Shown here: one piece after another, positions 12,001 to 24,182 of the stretch
Layout: each line of letters starts with the position of its first letter
Position numbering within the stretch: the first letter of the stretch is position 1
NCBI GenBank assembly: GCA_965178125.1
Contig: OZ237741.1
Coordinates: forward strand, 868,001 to 932,000
DNA from: Bilabrum cf. latius
Taxonomy: Eukaryota > Bigyra: Bicosoecida > Bigyra > Bicosoecida
Reading direction: 5' to 3'
DNA length: 64,000 bases
Made by a program: the position numbers and the translations under genes
The notes under the pieces: generated by a model
What the model saw: the letters and a program-made list of their open reading frames with translations, nothing else
What the model was told of the DNA's origin: nothing
Databases searched by the model: none

Positions 12001-15000
12001 CCGGCCCCGGGCTGCTCGACTACGAACATGGCACAAGACGGTTTGAGGCCGTGCTGACAGCCACTGACTCGCACAGCACTACTCCGCTCAGCAGCGCTAC
12101 CACCATCGTGATCAATGTGAATGAGGTGGCTGAGGCGCCCTACTTCGACACGGCCCGGCGGATCCCATCTTCTGCGCGGTTCGACGTGACCATCGAGGAG
12201 GGCGCGGCGGAGGGCACTGCTGTCCGCATGGCTGATGCCGCCGAGGAGGCCACGCCGGGACAAGGCGCTGTGGCTGTGCTGATGGCGCGCGAGGACGATG
12301 TGGCTGACAACGGCACGGTTCGGTACACGATCCGCGCCCCCACTGGCGCGTCACCCACATCACAGAGCACTCGCGCGTGCGGCAGTGCAGTGACCATCTT
12401 GGGCGATGGATCTAGCGGGTCTCTCGGTGTTGGCCAAGCAGGTGTGCTCGACTTTGAGCTGAGCCCCAGCTTCCGGTGCACCATCGTGGCTACGGATGGG
12501 CGCGGTGCCTCAGACACGGCCGACGTCTTCATCGCGCTGATCGACTCGAACGACTACCCGTCTGTGCCTGCCGACCAGGTCCTGGCTGTGGCAGAGGACG
12601 CTGCGGCAGGCGCTGCTGTGGGCACAGTGTCCATCTCTGACCCCGACTCTCGGGAGGAATGGCGCAGCTTCGAGGTGCTGCTGGCCGGCGATCCCAGTTT
12701 GCTGGTTGCGCAGAACGCTAGCTCCTCTCCTGACCAGGGTGACGGTGACGAGGACGATGGGGTTGAGGTGGGCGGCAACTCGACAGCCCCGGATGCCGGT
12801 GACCAGGGCACCACTGGGAATAACACCGCTCCCAGCCCGCAGGCTGTGGAGGACGCCATGGTGTACGAGCTGTTCGAGATGGATCGATCGTCTGGCAGCC
12901 TGCGTCTGAGGCCGGGCCAGCAGCTGGACTGGGAGATGCGGGCCTCGTACGAGGTGCGTGTGATCGTGACGGATGGAGGCGGTCTCCGCACGGATGCATC
13001 TGTCACGGTGCGCGTGCAGGACGTGGACGATGCGTTCATCTCTGGGTTCAGGTACATGGAAGACACGGACGCTGCCATCGGGCCTGATGGCACAGTGATG
13101 GGCGAAGGCATCGGTGGTGAGGACGGTGGCTTTGTGCAGCCTGGTGCGGGCGACAATGCGACGGCTGGTGGTGGTGGCATCGGTGCCGAGGGTGGCAGCG
13201 TGTAGTACGGCACGGTGGGCGGCGACTGGGTTGTGCTTCAGGGGTCTGGCTTCTCTCCAGTGCAGGCTCGCGTGGATGCCGAGAGTCTCGACCTGAGCAC
13301 GTACCAGCTGACGGCTTCCTATGGGCCTGCCTCTGATCCCACTCGATACACTGCGTCTGAGTGCCGCTTTGAGCAGGCCGGCTTTGAGGTGGCCTGCAGG
13401 GTGGTCGAGGGTGTGGGTGCTGGGCACGTGTGGGTGCTTCGGCTGCTTGACTCGGCCAACGCGCGCGATCACTCGGCATCATCGACCGAGTCCTCTGCTA
13501 CCACGTCTTACTCGGCACCGTCGATCACGAGCGTGGCAGGCGTGGGCGGGACAGGCAACATCCTGTCAACTCGCGGCGCGGCTGATGACACCGTGTCCAT
13601 CGTAGTGGAAGGCGCCGACTTCGGGCCGGTGGGCACGCTGGTGCAGCTGAGCTACGGACCCGATCTGGCAGAGAATGCATTCGCGGCTCGCGACTGCCGT
13701 GTGACGAATGCGCACGTGCAGATCACGTGCCACCCTGTTGCTGGTGTGGGCGGGCCTCTAGAGTTCATTGCTACAGTTGGTGGCCAGATATCCGTGGGCT
13801 TCGGCAGCTCGGTGTCGTACGAGACCCCGACCGTCACCTCAATCATGGTTGGCGCGGATGAGTCGAGCTCCGTTGGTCTGGACTCGCTGCCTACAGCTGG
13901 TGGGCCCATCATCTCTATGACCGGATCCGGCTTCGGGCCTGCTCTGGCCCAGAGCCACCCCATCGTGCTGGCGGGCCTCGACGTGCGGGCCACTTTCGGT
14001 GGTGCCAACTCGACCCGATTCATGGCGGTGGGATGCGAGGTGGTGCGTGATCACGACATGGTGAACTGCACGCTGCCACAGGGTCTCGGTAAGATGCACT
14101 CGTGGATCGTGTACGCTGGCGGCCTGCAGTCGACTCCCACATCTGGTGCCCTTCGTACGTCGTACGCTATCCCTACAGTGACAAGTGTGGGTGGCCCCGG
14201 TGCGGTAGCAGGCTCCACTCGCGGTGGACTGGAGCTGCTGGTGAGCGGCACTGACTTCGGGCCTACCGGCTGGACTACCGAGGACTACGCAGATCTGGGT
14301 CCTCACGGTGACAACAGCTGGATGGCGGGCGGTGTGTCCATCATGCCAAGCGTGACGTACGGTGGACTCAACTCGGCTCGGTTCCTGGCTGCGTCTTGCC
14401 GTGTATCGCTCGCGCATTCGCAGATCACATGCGTCACGTCGGTCGGCACTGGCGCGAACCACACCGTGCGTGCCGCGGTGGGCGGTCAGATGTCTGAGTC
14501 CACTATGCCCGCTGCTGCTGAGACCAGTGAGGATGCCGATGGCCTTGTGGATGAAGTCGAGGTGACGACCGTCAGCTATGCCGCGCCCGTTGTGTCTCTG
14601 TACGAGGGCGAGGGCGCTGTGGACGCCAGCACACCAGGCGGGGACGTGGTTGTGATCAGGGGCGAGCACTTCGGGCCCGTGGGCAAGGCCTTCTTGGATG
14701 AGGTCAGGTACGGGCTGGAGGAGCGAGACGTTGACTTGGAGGAGATGGACCGCAGGGGACTCGAGTTCGATGCCACTGCCAGCTGCAACGTGACCGTGGC
14801 GCACGAGGAGATCACGTGCGCCAAGCAGCCAGGCGCCGGTGCTGGCCTGAAATGGCGTGTCATCGTGGATGGGCTGGAGTCGAGGCAGCCCACCACGGCG
14901 TACGCCGCACCGAGCGTGTCGGCTGTGATTGATCCTGCCACTGGTGACTCCAATGGCCTCGTGGTGACTGACGCATGGACAGATGGCGGGCAGGTGTTTG

Positions 15001-18000
15001 AGCTCACGGGCGAGAACTTCGGACCTCCCATGGCGCAGGCCCCGTTCGGGCGCGTGTACCTGGACTCGGTACGGTATGGCGCATCGGGGCAAGAGTATGA
15101 CGCCAGGAACTGCACCGTGCTGTCTCACGAGCGGATCCGCTGTCGCACGGCAGCTGGTGTGGGCCGGGGCCATGTGTTCCGGGTCACTGTGCGCGGACAG
15201 TCCTCTGCCCTGAACCCCACAGCCACCCTGTCTTACGCGCCTCCTGTGCTGACAAACGTGCAGCCCACGAACGGTCCCACGAAGGGCCTCGTTGCCGTGA
15301 CTGTGGATGGGACCAACCTCGGTCTTCAGGACTCTCGCATCCGATCTGGCGATGCTGGCGATGAGTCGGGCAGCTCGTCTCAGTCTTCACTGCGTCTGCT
15401 GTTCGGGTTCCCCGACGGCACCACCGGGCATGTTGACTCGACCCGCGCTGTGGTGCTGCAGTCCGCCGGCACCACGACAGCCCCTGCGCACCGCGTCACG
15501 TTCCTGCTGCCCGAGGGAGAGGGCTCCGACCTGGGCGTGCAGGCACTGGTGGACCCGGGACAGGGCCCCTCGTCCTGGCTGCGGTCGAACGTGGTGGCAT
15601 TCGACTACGACAGCCCTGCACTGACCCGGTTGCATGCCGAGTTGTTCGATCCGATCGATCGCCCGACCGACTACCGCATCACGGCAACAGGCACCAACTT
15701 CGGTCCCAGCCCCGTGTTCGTGGTGGGCGAGGCCCCGCCTCAGGTGGGCTTCGATCCCCCCACGTGTCCAACCACCAGTCAGGGCGTGCTGCTGCTGGCC
15801 CGCTGGGAGGTGGCTGCGCATTCTGAGTGCGAGATCGTGTCGGGTCACGAGCAGGTGAACTGCATCGTGTCCAATGTGGAGCGGGGATGCGTATGGGTGC
15901 AGGACGGCACGGGCCGCGAGACAGCGGGCGTGTTGTTCGAGTCAGTGTCACCGTCCATCGCAGAGCGAGGCGATGGCGAGGTCAGGCCCGACTTGGCCAC
16001 CCGTGGCGGCACTGTGATCACCATGCGGGGCACGGCTTGGTCCACAACCGCTGGCGTGATGTCTGTGGACGTGGACGGCAGCCCGTGCACGAACGTGTCA
16101 GTGCGGTGCGTTGATGCCGCCCCGTGCACCGCCGCCTCAACGTACGAGCTGACGTGCACAGCACCTGCAGGACAGGGTGCAGGCATCGGTGTGACGGTGC
16201 TCCGAGGCGGCGTGGCATCGCTTCCTGACTTCGACTGGAACTACGCTGCGCCGTCGGTGTCATCTGTGAGTCCCTCGCTGCTGCCCACCTCTGGTGGCCG
16301 GACCACGATCACTGGCATGAACTTTGGCGCTGTGCCTGGGGATGCCGGCGTGGTGGTTGATGGCGTGAATGTGGACGTGGTGTCTTGGGACCACGAGGAG
16401 GTGGTGCTAGATGTGAGGGAGGGACAGGGCGCCGCCCGTAACGCCTTTTTGGACAATGGCCGGCTATCGGATTCCTTCCAGATCGGATATATGGCTCCTT
16501 CCGTGGCGTCAGCTGCCCTTGTTGGTGGTGGCGAGCTGGATGTGCCTTCTCGCGGCAGGGTCAACGTGACGCTGGCAGGATCGAACTTTGGCGTGCAGGC
16601 ACCCGCCGTGCATCTCGTGTGGAACCCGTCTGTGCCTCGCGCGCTGCCAGCCCCCTTGGATGGTGACGGCAACCCGTTGCCTACCCCTGTGGAGCCAGCC
16701 GTACCTGCACCGCTGGAGTGCATGACTGTTGGCTGGACACACACAAGCGTGACTTGCACCGTGCCCGCCGGTCAGGGTGCCGGGTGGGGCTGGCGCGTGA
16801 CAGCTGGTGGGCAGTCCAACGACGCTGCCGCGGCGGAGGCAGCCTTCTAGTATAACGCCCCTCGGGTGCTTGGCTTTGCCTCCGAAAACGATGCCATGTC
16901 GCTGGTGGGCGGCTCTCGGGACCCGTCTGTGCCTCTGTTCCCGACTGAAGGCGGAGTGGTGGTGAATGTGTCGTGCGCGGATTGCGGTACGATGGGTGCC
17001 GTTGTGCGCGTGCTGCCGACCCCCGATGCTGGTGAGGCTGCCGCTCGCCGCGCGCAGACCGGAAGTGGTCCTGCGTGGTTCGGTGCCGTGGTGCCTGTGC
17101 TATCGCAGGACCATGACCAGATCTCCTTCGTGCTTCCCGAGGGCCAGGGCGACGGTCTGATGATCGATGTGGTGGTGATGGGCCAGCGCAGTGCTGGTGC
17201 CAGCGACTTCGAGTACGATGCCCCGTACATCGCGTATGTAGCCATGCCAGCCGAGGTGCCAACTCGAGGCACGTTCGCCGAGAGCATCGCACCTGAGGAC
17301 AGGGCAGCCATGCGCGTGCTGGGCCACTCGTTCGGAATTGCGGCCACGGCGCGCACTGAGATGCGGCTGCTGCCTCCTCGCATCGACGGGGCCATGGAGG
17401 TGACGCAGGACGAGTTCTTCGCCTCTCCGCCGCTGCAGGCCACCGACGAGATGGGCCGTCCTCGCGGCGTACCCACCGCCCGCATCCCCCTGAGCCTTCG
17501 ACCAGACGTGGCCGAGCCCAGTGGATATGCCCTCGACACCTCGGGGGCGCGCTTCCACTCGCATTCTGAGATCCCGGCTGGGGTGCCCCAGGGCTATGGC
17601 CGTGACCTGCGACTGGTGGTGGCAGTGGACGGGCGCCTGTCAAACCCCGTGTCGGTCAGCTACGATGCCCCCGAGATCTTCTTTGTCAGTCCCAACCAGC
17701 CCAGCGCAGCCGGCGACACCGTGTTGATTTTTGGCACCAACCTCGGCGAGACCCCGCCACTGCCCGGTGACGGTTTCTTGGTGAGCATCGGAGGTCTGAA
17801 CTGCACCAATGGCGGCGGCAGGTGGACGCTTGACTCCGCCGCTGTCCCGCCTGAGCCATTTCTGGAGTGCGAGACCATGGAGGACCGCGCTGGCCGCAAG
17901 AACATCTCCGTGAGCGTGGCTCTGCAAGAGACCAGGTACAACGACGAGCTGTCCCTGCGGCTGTCTGCCGAGTGCGACAACGACTACTATGGTGACAACG

Positions 18001-20414
18001 GCGAGTGGTGCCTGGATTGTCCCGTGGGTGCCGACTGCCCTGGTGGACCGGTGGACCCCGTGTCGCTGGCTGGGTTCTTCGACATGCGGCCCAACATCTC
18101 TGCAGCTGACCCCAACAAGCGGGACGAGCTGGCATGCCCGGAGGAGCGCCGTGGGGAGGTGTCCCAGGAGCTGCGATCCTACTGCTTCCACTTCTTGCCG
18201 TGCCAGCCACAGGACGCGTGCCTGGGCAACAACGAGTGCTCCGCGGCGTACACAGGTCCGCGGTGCGCCGAGTGCTCCGAGGGCCATTTCCGGTCTACGC
18301 TGGGCGTATGCGAGGAGTGCCCCGACAACCAGTGGGTGATCCTGATCCTGTTTGTGGTGGCAGTTCTTGCCATGGGTATCGGTGCGTACTTCGTGGCCAA
18401 GGCTGACATCCAGATCGCACCCCTGAGTCTGAGTCTGGACTATGCCCAGGTGCTTGCCATCCTTGCTCGATCCAAGGTGCCGTGGCCTCCGATCGTGCTG
18501 AACATCTTCCGCATCCTGTCGGCCTTCAACCTCAACATCGACATCGTGGCCCCTCAGTGCATCGTGCCCAACGTGGGCTACATCGCGCAGTGGACTGCCA
18601 TCATGCTGCTGCCCCTCGCGGCTTTGGCAATGTTCGGGCTGTGTCACGTGTCTCTGTACCTGTACAAGCTGGTGGTGCTGGGCCGCCCCAAGAGCAAGCG
18701 CTGCAACCACTATCCTATCCTGCTCATGATGGGCTCTGGCTCGCTGTACATCCTGTACCTGCAGCTCACACGCACCATCCTGGACGTGTGGAACTGCAGT
18801 CCCACCACCCCACCTGACGGCAAGCTATACCTTCAGGTCGTGTTCGAGGAGTGCGGCAAGCCAGGCGGCGTGTAGATGACGCTGCTTCCGTTCGCCATCA
18901 TTGCTTTTGCAGTATACACTGTGGCATACCCAGTGACTGTGGCCGTGCTGCTGTACAGGAGCCGTGACCTGATCGTGGAGGACCAGCTGCTGAGGGCGCG
19001 CGGTCTTGGCAAGGACCGTGCCACCAACCCGCATGCCTTCGACACGCGCAAGAGTCTGCACAAGCTGTACTACTTCTTCCGTCCTGTGGTGGCCCCGTAC
19101 TGGATCCTGACCATCTTGGCCCGCAAGTTCGGTGTGGCTGTAGTGAGCCTGCTGTTCGTGAATAATGCTGCGTACCAGCTGGCCACCCTGCTGCTGGTGG
19201 TGTTCCTGAGCTACACAGCCCAGGTGTACGTGATGCCGTACATGTCTCGCGAGGACATGGCCGATGTCATCCGCGACCATGAGCAGCGCTGCGAGGACGG
19301 CGATGTGCTGCACGTGACCATCAAGGGCAGGCTGCAGCGCGTGTTCCAGGACCGTGCCAAGGCCTGGGACCGCCGCCGCTTCGGGTAGGGCATCAGCGGC
19401 AGTGCCAGCGACGACTCGCTGATGGCGTCTGTGACTGCGGCCGCCACCCAGTGCGCTGTGTCGTACAACACTCTGGAGAGCACACAGCTGGCGCTGACTG
19501 TACTGATCGCGCTGTCTGGCGTGTGCTTCCAGTCGGGCCGCTTCGACGACGAGTTGATCGGGGTGCAGTCGAGTCGCGCTATCGAGCGCGATGTGCTGAC
19601 AGTGGTGACCATGATGCTGATCTTCGGCGGGCTGATCTTCTGCGCTGTGTCCATCGGCCTGGAGGTGTACACGTCTCTGAACGAGCAGCGGCGCAAGGAC
19701 GCGCTGAGCAAGGCCGGACAGGGCAAGGGTGGCAAGGCTGGCAAGGGCAAGGCCGGCCCCATGTCCCAGCGCGCCATGAAGGAGCTCCAGCGGCTCAGGG
19801 ACCTCGAAACCGGCGGCAGCTCGGCTGCCGGGGACAGCGGCGGCGCCGGTGGACTGGAGATGTCCGGCGGCAACGCGGAGTCTGCGTCCGGCGTGGGCGT
19901 GAACCCGATGTTCCTCGGCTCCGGGTCCTCCAAGGGGGCCGACACGGGTGCCAAGGCCGATGAGGCCCTCCTGGCTACTGACGTGCCGGACGCCGCGACA
20001 TGGCAGTTCGTGCGGAACCACGTGCGCGAGCTCAAGGCGGAGGTGCAGCGCCTGCGGAAGACCGAAGGCATGGCCGGAATGGGCGACAACCTGTCCACTG
20101 GAGTAGCCAGTGAGGGTGCTGGTCGCCGAGTGCGTCGTGCCGGTCGCACTGGATCGGCCGGCCGGTCTCGGAATGCCTTCGGCCCCACCAAGGCGGAGGG
20201 TGCGGCGTCGCCAGGCGCAGCCGGCGCTGTGGACATCCGGCGTGCTGGACGCAACTCCCTGCGTGCTGGCCGGGCCGGTGGGTCTCGGCGCGGGCTACTG
20301 AGCCGGACCGCCTCTGGCTCGGACCAGACGCAGAACCCGTTGACTCGCTCCAGGGCCCGGTCGACGAGCACGGGCAGCAATGGTGCCGTGAGTGTTACTG
20401 GGGAATCGCAGTGA
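6008..20414 (+). CDS. Giant secreted-N-terminus membrane protein: LamG/sushi/cadherin/IPT/Cys-rich/multi-TM (left copy)
   Basis: Five exons: 6008-6065, 6453-6723, 6815-7201, 7352-7996, 8096-20414 (all GT-AG, phases consistent), giving 4559 aa ending in TGA. The last exon is 12.3 kb. Exon 1 encodes a signal peptide (start MLRY, then TAG, then a Leu/Ala core). A Cys-rich domain and a concanavalin/LamG-like domain follow in exons 2-4. Next come a sushi/CCP module (~residues 655-725), a second LamG-like fold (~745-950), a second sushi (~955-1000), about nine cadherin-like repeats (DxNExP linkers, ~1010-2110) and about 13 IPT/TIG repeats (~2155-3650). A Cys-rich juxtamembrane region (~3740-3865) precedes seven to nine membrane segments (~3866-4315) and a basic, Gly-rich tail. 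Ten TAG codons (6020, 7812, 8196, 8229, 9333, 11184, 13203, 16848, 18873, 19386). Likely a cell-surface adhesion or receptor protein; ligand unknown. Near-identical paralogue at 40408-54719. Confidence 0.85.
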
Positions 20415-20825
20415 GTGGAAGTTTCTGCGCTTGTTTTCTTCTTTTCTTTTGAGTGTTTCTTGCTTGTGGGATGTTTGGTTTGGCGCTCTCCAGTGCGGTG
20501 GAGGAGAGCGCTGTTCGCTGAGCTGATCTGGTGTTGTGCTTGGTGCTTGTTTGGACGTGCGCCCATTGTGCGCCACGCTTCTGGGTTCCTGATCCGCCCC
20601 GGGGAGGCCTTCGCCCGATGTGCTGCTGACCTGCATGGATGACCGAGAGCCTTTGGCTCACACACGATGCATCGCGATCCACCTAGTGTCGCCCTTTGCA
20701 CTTGCAAGGGGGCACACGGGTGGGGTCGTGATGTGTTTGTGTGCGTGATTCCGTGCATGCAGTGAGCACTTCTAGAGCAAAGCCGCCCGGGGACTGGCAG
20801 GACCAAAGCGGCTACAGAGTCCAAA
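6815..20825 (+). repeat. Left arm of ~14-kb inverted repeat
   Basis: From exon 3 of the left giant gene to about 20825, this matches the reverse complement of 40021-53964. Exons 2, 3 and 4 have identical lengths in both arms (271, 387 and 645 nt). Over 16866-18875 I count six residue differences in 669. Homology thins upstream of exon 3 (exon 2 clearly related, exon 1 not) and is broken at 20346-20550. It resumes almost perfectly at 20551-20825, then ends. Confidence 0.93.
20551..20825 (+). other. Highly conserved 3' segment beyond the giant-gene stop
   Basis: After the diverged C-terminal/3' stretch, this 275-bp block is almost identical to the reverse complement of 40021-40294. It includes a conserved open frame (start GRAPIVRHASGF, ending LHG then TGA). 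It may be a shared 3' UTR, an alternative last exon, or a gene-conversion tract. The TGA of both giant genes sits in a GTGAG donor-like context, so a further exon is not excluded. Confidence 0.5.
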
Positions 20826-21217
20826 TTGAAGCAGCTTGTACAGGCCACCTGATGAACGATGGGCATCACCAAATGCTGGCCATCGTTCGATGAGGGTGTC
20901 CCATGCCTTGGTGTAGTCTCAGCGTGATTTCGCTTGACCAGTACTTGTTTTCACAATTAGCAATAGTGTCTATATCCGGGCTATGACAGCACTGCACACT
21001 AAAGACTCTGACTTGGCAATGCACCTACTCAACTGGCTAGACTAGCCTAATGAGACTGAATGCACTAGAGCTATGGTGGGTACTCGGGATGCGACAAAAT
21101 TTCCAGCGCAATCAAACCGAAATGATCAGTAAAACACATGGGACGTCCGCTCGGCGGCGCTTGCGGCAGGCGGCCCGGCCCAGATAGGCCTTCGTTGTCA
21201 CCCACTTGCATCAAACC
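20826..21217. other. Intergenic gap with inverted repeat, no gene seen
   Basis: About 390 bp, AT-richer than the flanking genes, between the convergent ends of the left giant gene and the CTL gene. A 9-bp stem (GAACGATGG at 20854-20862 and its complement at 20880-20888), with inner GCAT/ATGC pairing, lies just outside the inverted-repeat arm. No coding frame is convincing. Confidence 0.4.
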
Positions 21218-24035
21218 TCACGCATGACCAGCTGCACCTCCCTGCACGGGGGACTGCACGTCCACAAGCGCAGTCCCATTGCCAGCCGACACCACCGCAC
21301 CACTGGCATTTGCCACCTCCTTCGCATCCTGACCATGGGCCGCCTTCTCCTCCTCGTCGATGGTCGTCTTGAGGCTGGTGTGGCCTCCGCACTCGAAGTG
21401 GATGGGCGTCTTAGTGGGGCTCTCCGCCTTGTCGATGATGTAGCACACCAGGATGGTGTCAATGGTGATCTGGAATATCGAGAAGAAGGCGACAGCCACG
21501 AAGTACGCGAAGATGAAGGTCACCAGCACGGGCAGCCAGGAGCTGGTCAGCTCGTACTCTCCGCCTGCCTTGTAGCTATCGGTGGAATCGATCCAGTACC
21601 AGGCCACCCACGCGCTGGCAACAGAGAGCAGGATCTTGCCCAGGAATGTGACGAGCGACGCCAGCACGGACAGCACGGAGAACAGGCCGAAGTTGCTAAT
21701 GATCAGCTTGAGGACGTCACCGGTAGCGTAGCAGAAGCTGTAGCCCTTGATGGCTGTCACGATGAGCACGTTCCTCGCGAGTGTGTCCACCAGCCACTGG
21801 AGGCAACCGAGGCAGGACCGGATGCAGCAGATGACGTACTGCATGATGATGTTGGGCTCGCCATTGCTGGCCTCCTTGATCTTGTTCACGATGTACTCAA
21901 ACACGGCGCGGATGAACTGCACGAGAGCGATCAGGAACGACGCGAAGGCGATGGTCCCAAGGTGTGTCTTGATGATGAGCCACAGGTTGGAGAACACGTA
22001 GAAGCCACCCCAGCAGCAGGGGTTCCGGGTGTACACGGGCACCTCCTTGGACTCGCAGAAAGAGCCGTTCTCGCCCACCCTCTTGTCCATGCTGAAGTAC
22101 CACCCCGCGATGGTCATGCCGATCGACATGGTGCCGATCTGGATGATGAACTGGTTGGTCCACAGAAGGCCAAAGAAATGGTACGCCAGCAGGTACTGGC
22201 TGATGTCGTTCGTCTCGAATGACTCGAAGGTTGCATTCGCGTTTGCCAGTAGATCGCTGCTAGCCGTTGAGTTCGAGAAGGGCAGGTTGGCAGTGGCTGC
22301 CTCGACCGACGCCGTCACGTCCTGCTGACTGATCTCGCCTGCAGTTGCGAGGGCAGCTGCCACGTACAGCCACCACAGGTAGAAGCACACGAGTCCTGCC
22401 ACGGTGGTGAGCGGGAAGAAGATGATGGCCGGGTTGGAGTACACGGCGATGGCTGACACCGAGATGATGTTGATGGCATTCTGGATGCTGTTCCGCATGG
22501 CAATGACCAGGGCCAGCAGCAGGATGCAGCACACGGTACCGACGTATGCCATGATGGCGTACGCCTGCTCAGAGTCCTTATCCGAGTTAAGGCTCTCCTA
22601 GAAGGTGCTGTCGCCCTGTTGGGCAAGGGCGTCTTCCAGCCCGGGCACGTCCTCCACCACGAGGATGCCGCCGAGGAAGTAGAAGTAGAATGTCAGCGCG
22701 ATGCTGCCGAACAGAGTCAGCAGGATGGTGGTCCATACAATGACGCAGGTGCAGTATCGAAGGAAGACCATCCATGCGAAGCCAAGGACCACGCCGATGA
22801 TGATGGAGCTGACGAAGATCACCGAGGCAGTCAGCTGGATGTCAGCAAAGTACCGGCCCCAGGTCATGCCCGCCGAGTTGAGGCTGTCAAAGAGCAGGTT
22901 GGGCTGTGCGGTGCGGATGACCGTTCCGTTGTTGTTGTCCTCTCGCAGGATACAGGCTGGATCGTTGACGCTCGAGACACCCTCCGGCCGGATGCAGCGG
23001 CTCGAGGAGTCGGACGAGACCTCGTACTGCGGGATGCAGCGGTAGAAGGTGGCAGCAGTGTCAAGCGGGACCACCCAGCAGTTGCCCCTGATCTGGTTCT
23101 GGCACTCGCTCTGGGTGATGGTCCGGTTCGATGGGTTGTAGCGGGGGCCGAAGGCGATGCACGCCTCAACGTCGATCCGGTTCTTCCCTGCAAGGATCGA
23201 GCAACGTTTTGAAGCAAAAATAGTTCAAATAGTAACACCCTTTGCATATCTTCTGGCCATCGAAAGTCATGTTTCGACGCTGGGAACGGCGCGTGCCAGA
23301 CCCGACTCATCTCACCCCCCAGGTCGTACTCGTAGTTGCAGATGACCCGATCAGACGACTGCGGGCACTCCTCCACGCAGACGCCGTAAAAGCGGTACTC
23401 TGAAATGTCTTTGTCGTAGTTCACGAGGATGTCCTCGTTCGTCCTGGGGTAAATGATGTGGTCCCGAGACTCGAAGTCGTCCTGCCCGCACACGTTGCCC
23501 TCGTAGTCAACACCATAGACTGCAGCAATTAAAAAATAGGTAATGGGGCCGGATATTCATGGCAGCGACAAACTTAGCCATGGCAAGAGGAGCCAGTCGC
23601 ACTCGGGTAGACAAGCCAGTCTCAATCAATCAGGCTCACCAAGTCGAAAAGGGTTGCCTTGGGCCAAACCTATCGCTCCGATTACAATCATTCCGATCCA
23701 AAACACGATGAAGACGATGCAACAGATGATGTCGGTGCACCTGCGCGACATAGCAGAAAGAGCCGAAACTGTCGGTTTCGATGTGGTGCTGGCCGGTCCG
23801 GCTGGAGGCTGCTTAACAGCCTCCTCGCATCTCGCAAAAATAAAAGAAGAAACACGTGAAACAATTAAACTCACCCGCGCTTGCTGACTGGGATCATTCC
23901 CAGCGCTTTGTCATCCCACCGCTTCTCAGCGTATTCGATGCGAGGATCTACCTCTGCTGGCTTGTCAGCCGCTCCTCCGGCAGCCAACTACTGGCTATCG
24001 CCATTATCAGTACCCTAAACAGGATGTGTGCTCAT
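21218..24035 (-). CDS. Choline-transporter-like protein (SLC44/CTL family)
   Basis: Four exons on the minus strand: 24035-23876, 23831-23640, 23519-23316, 23187-21218; 841 aa, stop TGA. All introns are GT-AG (44, 120 and 128 nt). The first membrane segment follows the family signature C-T-D-(I/V) (RRCTDIICCIVFIVFW). A large extracellular loop with Cys and N-glycosylation sites comes next, then about nine further membrane segments. The family-typical stretch HLGTIAFASFLIALVQFIRA is present. The family transports choline or ethanolamine or related cations across plasma or organelle membranes. The start ATG at 24035 gives a soluble N-terminus containing two TAG codons (24017-24015, 23990-23988); a third TAG at 22600-22598 falls in an extramembrane loop. 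Divergent from the GH3 gene, 147 bp between start codons. Confidence 0.9.
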
Positions 24036-24182
24036 CGCGATACCCAAAGAAGTATGTAGGGATGCCCAGTACGACGAGAAGAATGCCCAGCGCCAGACCC
24101 GTTTCGATCTGGATATTTACAACAACACGCTACTTTTAACACACACGAACCTACTTCACCCACATTTTTTAGGGTTCTAAGC
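24036..24182. promoter_or_regulatory. Divergent promoter region, CTL / GH3
   Basis: A 147-bp gap between oppositely oriented start codons must hold both 5' ends. It is AT-richer than the genes. I see no motif I can name. Confidence 0.45.

Noticed and set aside
19211-20872. Long antisense ORFs opposite the giant genes (553 aa here; others at 13839-15173, 40163-41581, 45619-46554)
   Set aside because: They are mirror frames of strongly coding GC-rich sequence, have Arg/Pro/Ser-rich composition, no domains, and overlap clear coding exons.
21206-22222. 338-aa plus-strand ORF opposite the CTL gene
   Set aside because: Shadow of the membrane-protein frame on the minus strand; His/Asp/Glu-rich composition with no recognisable fold.
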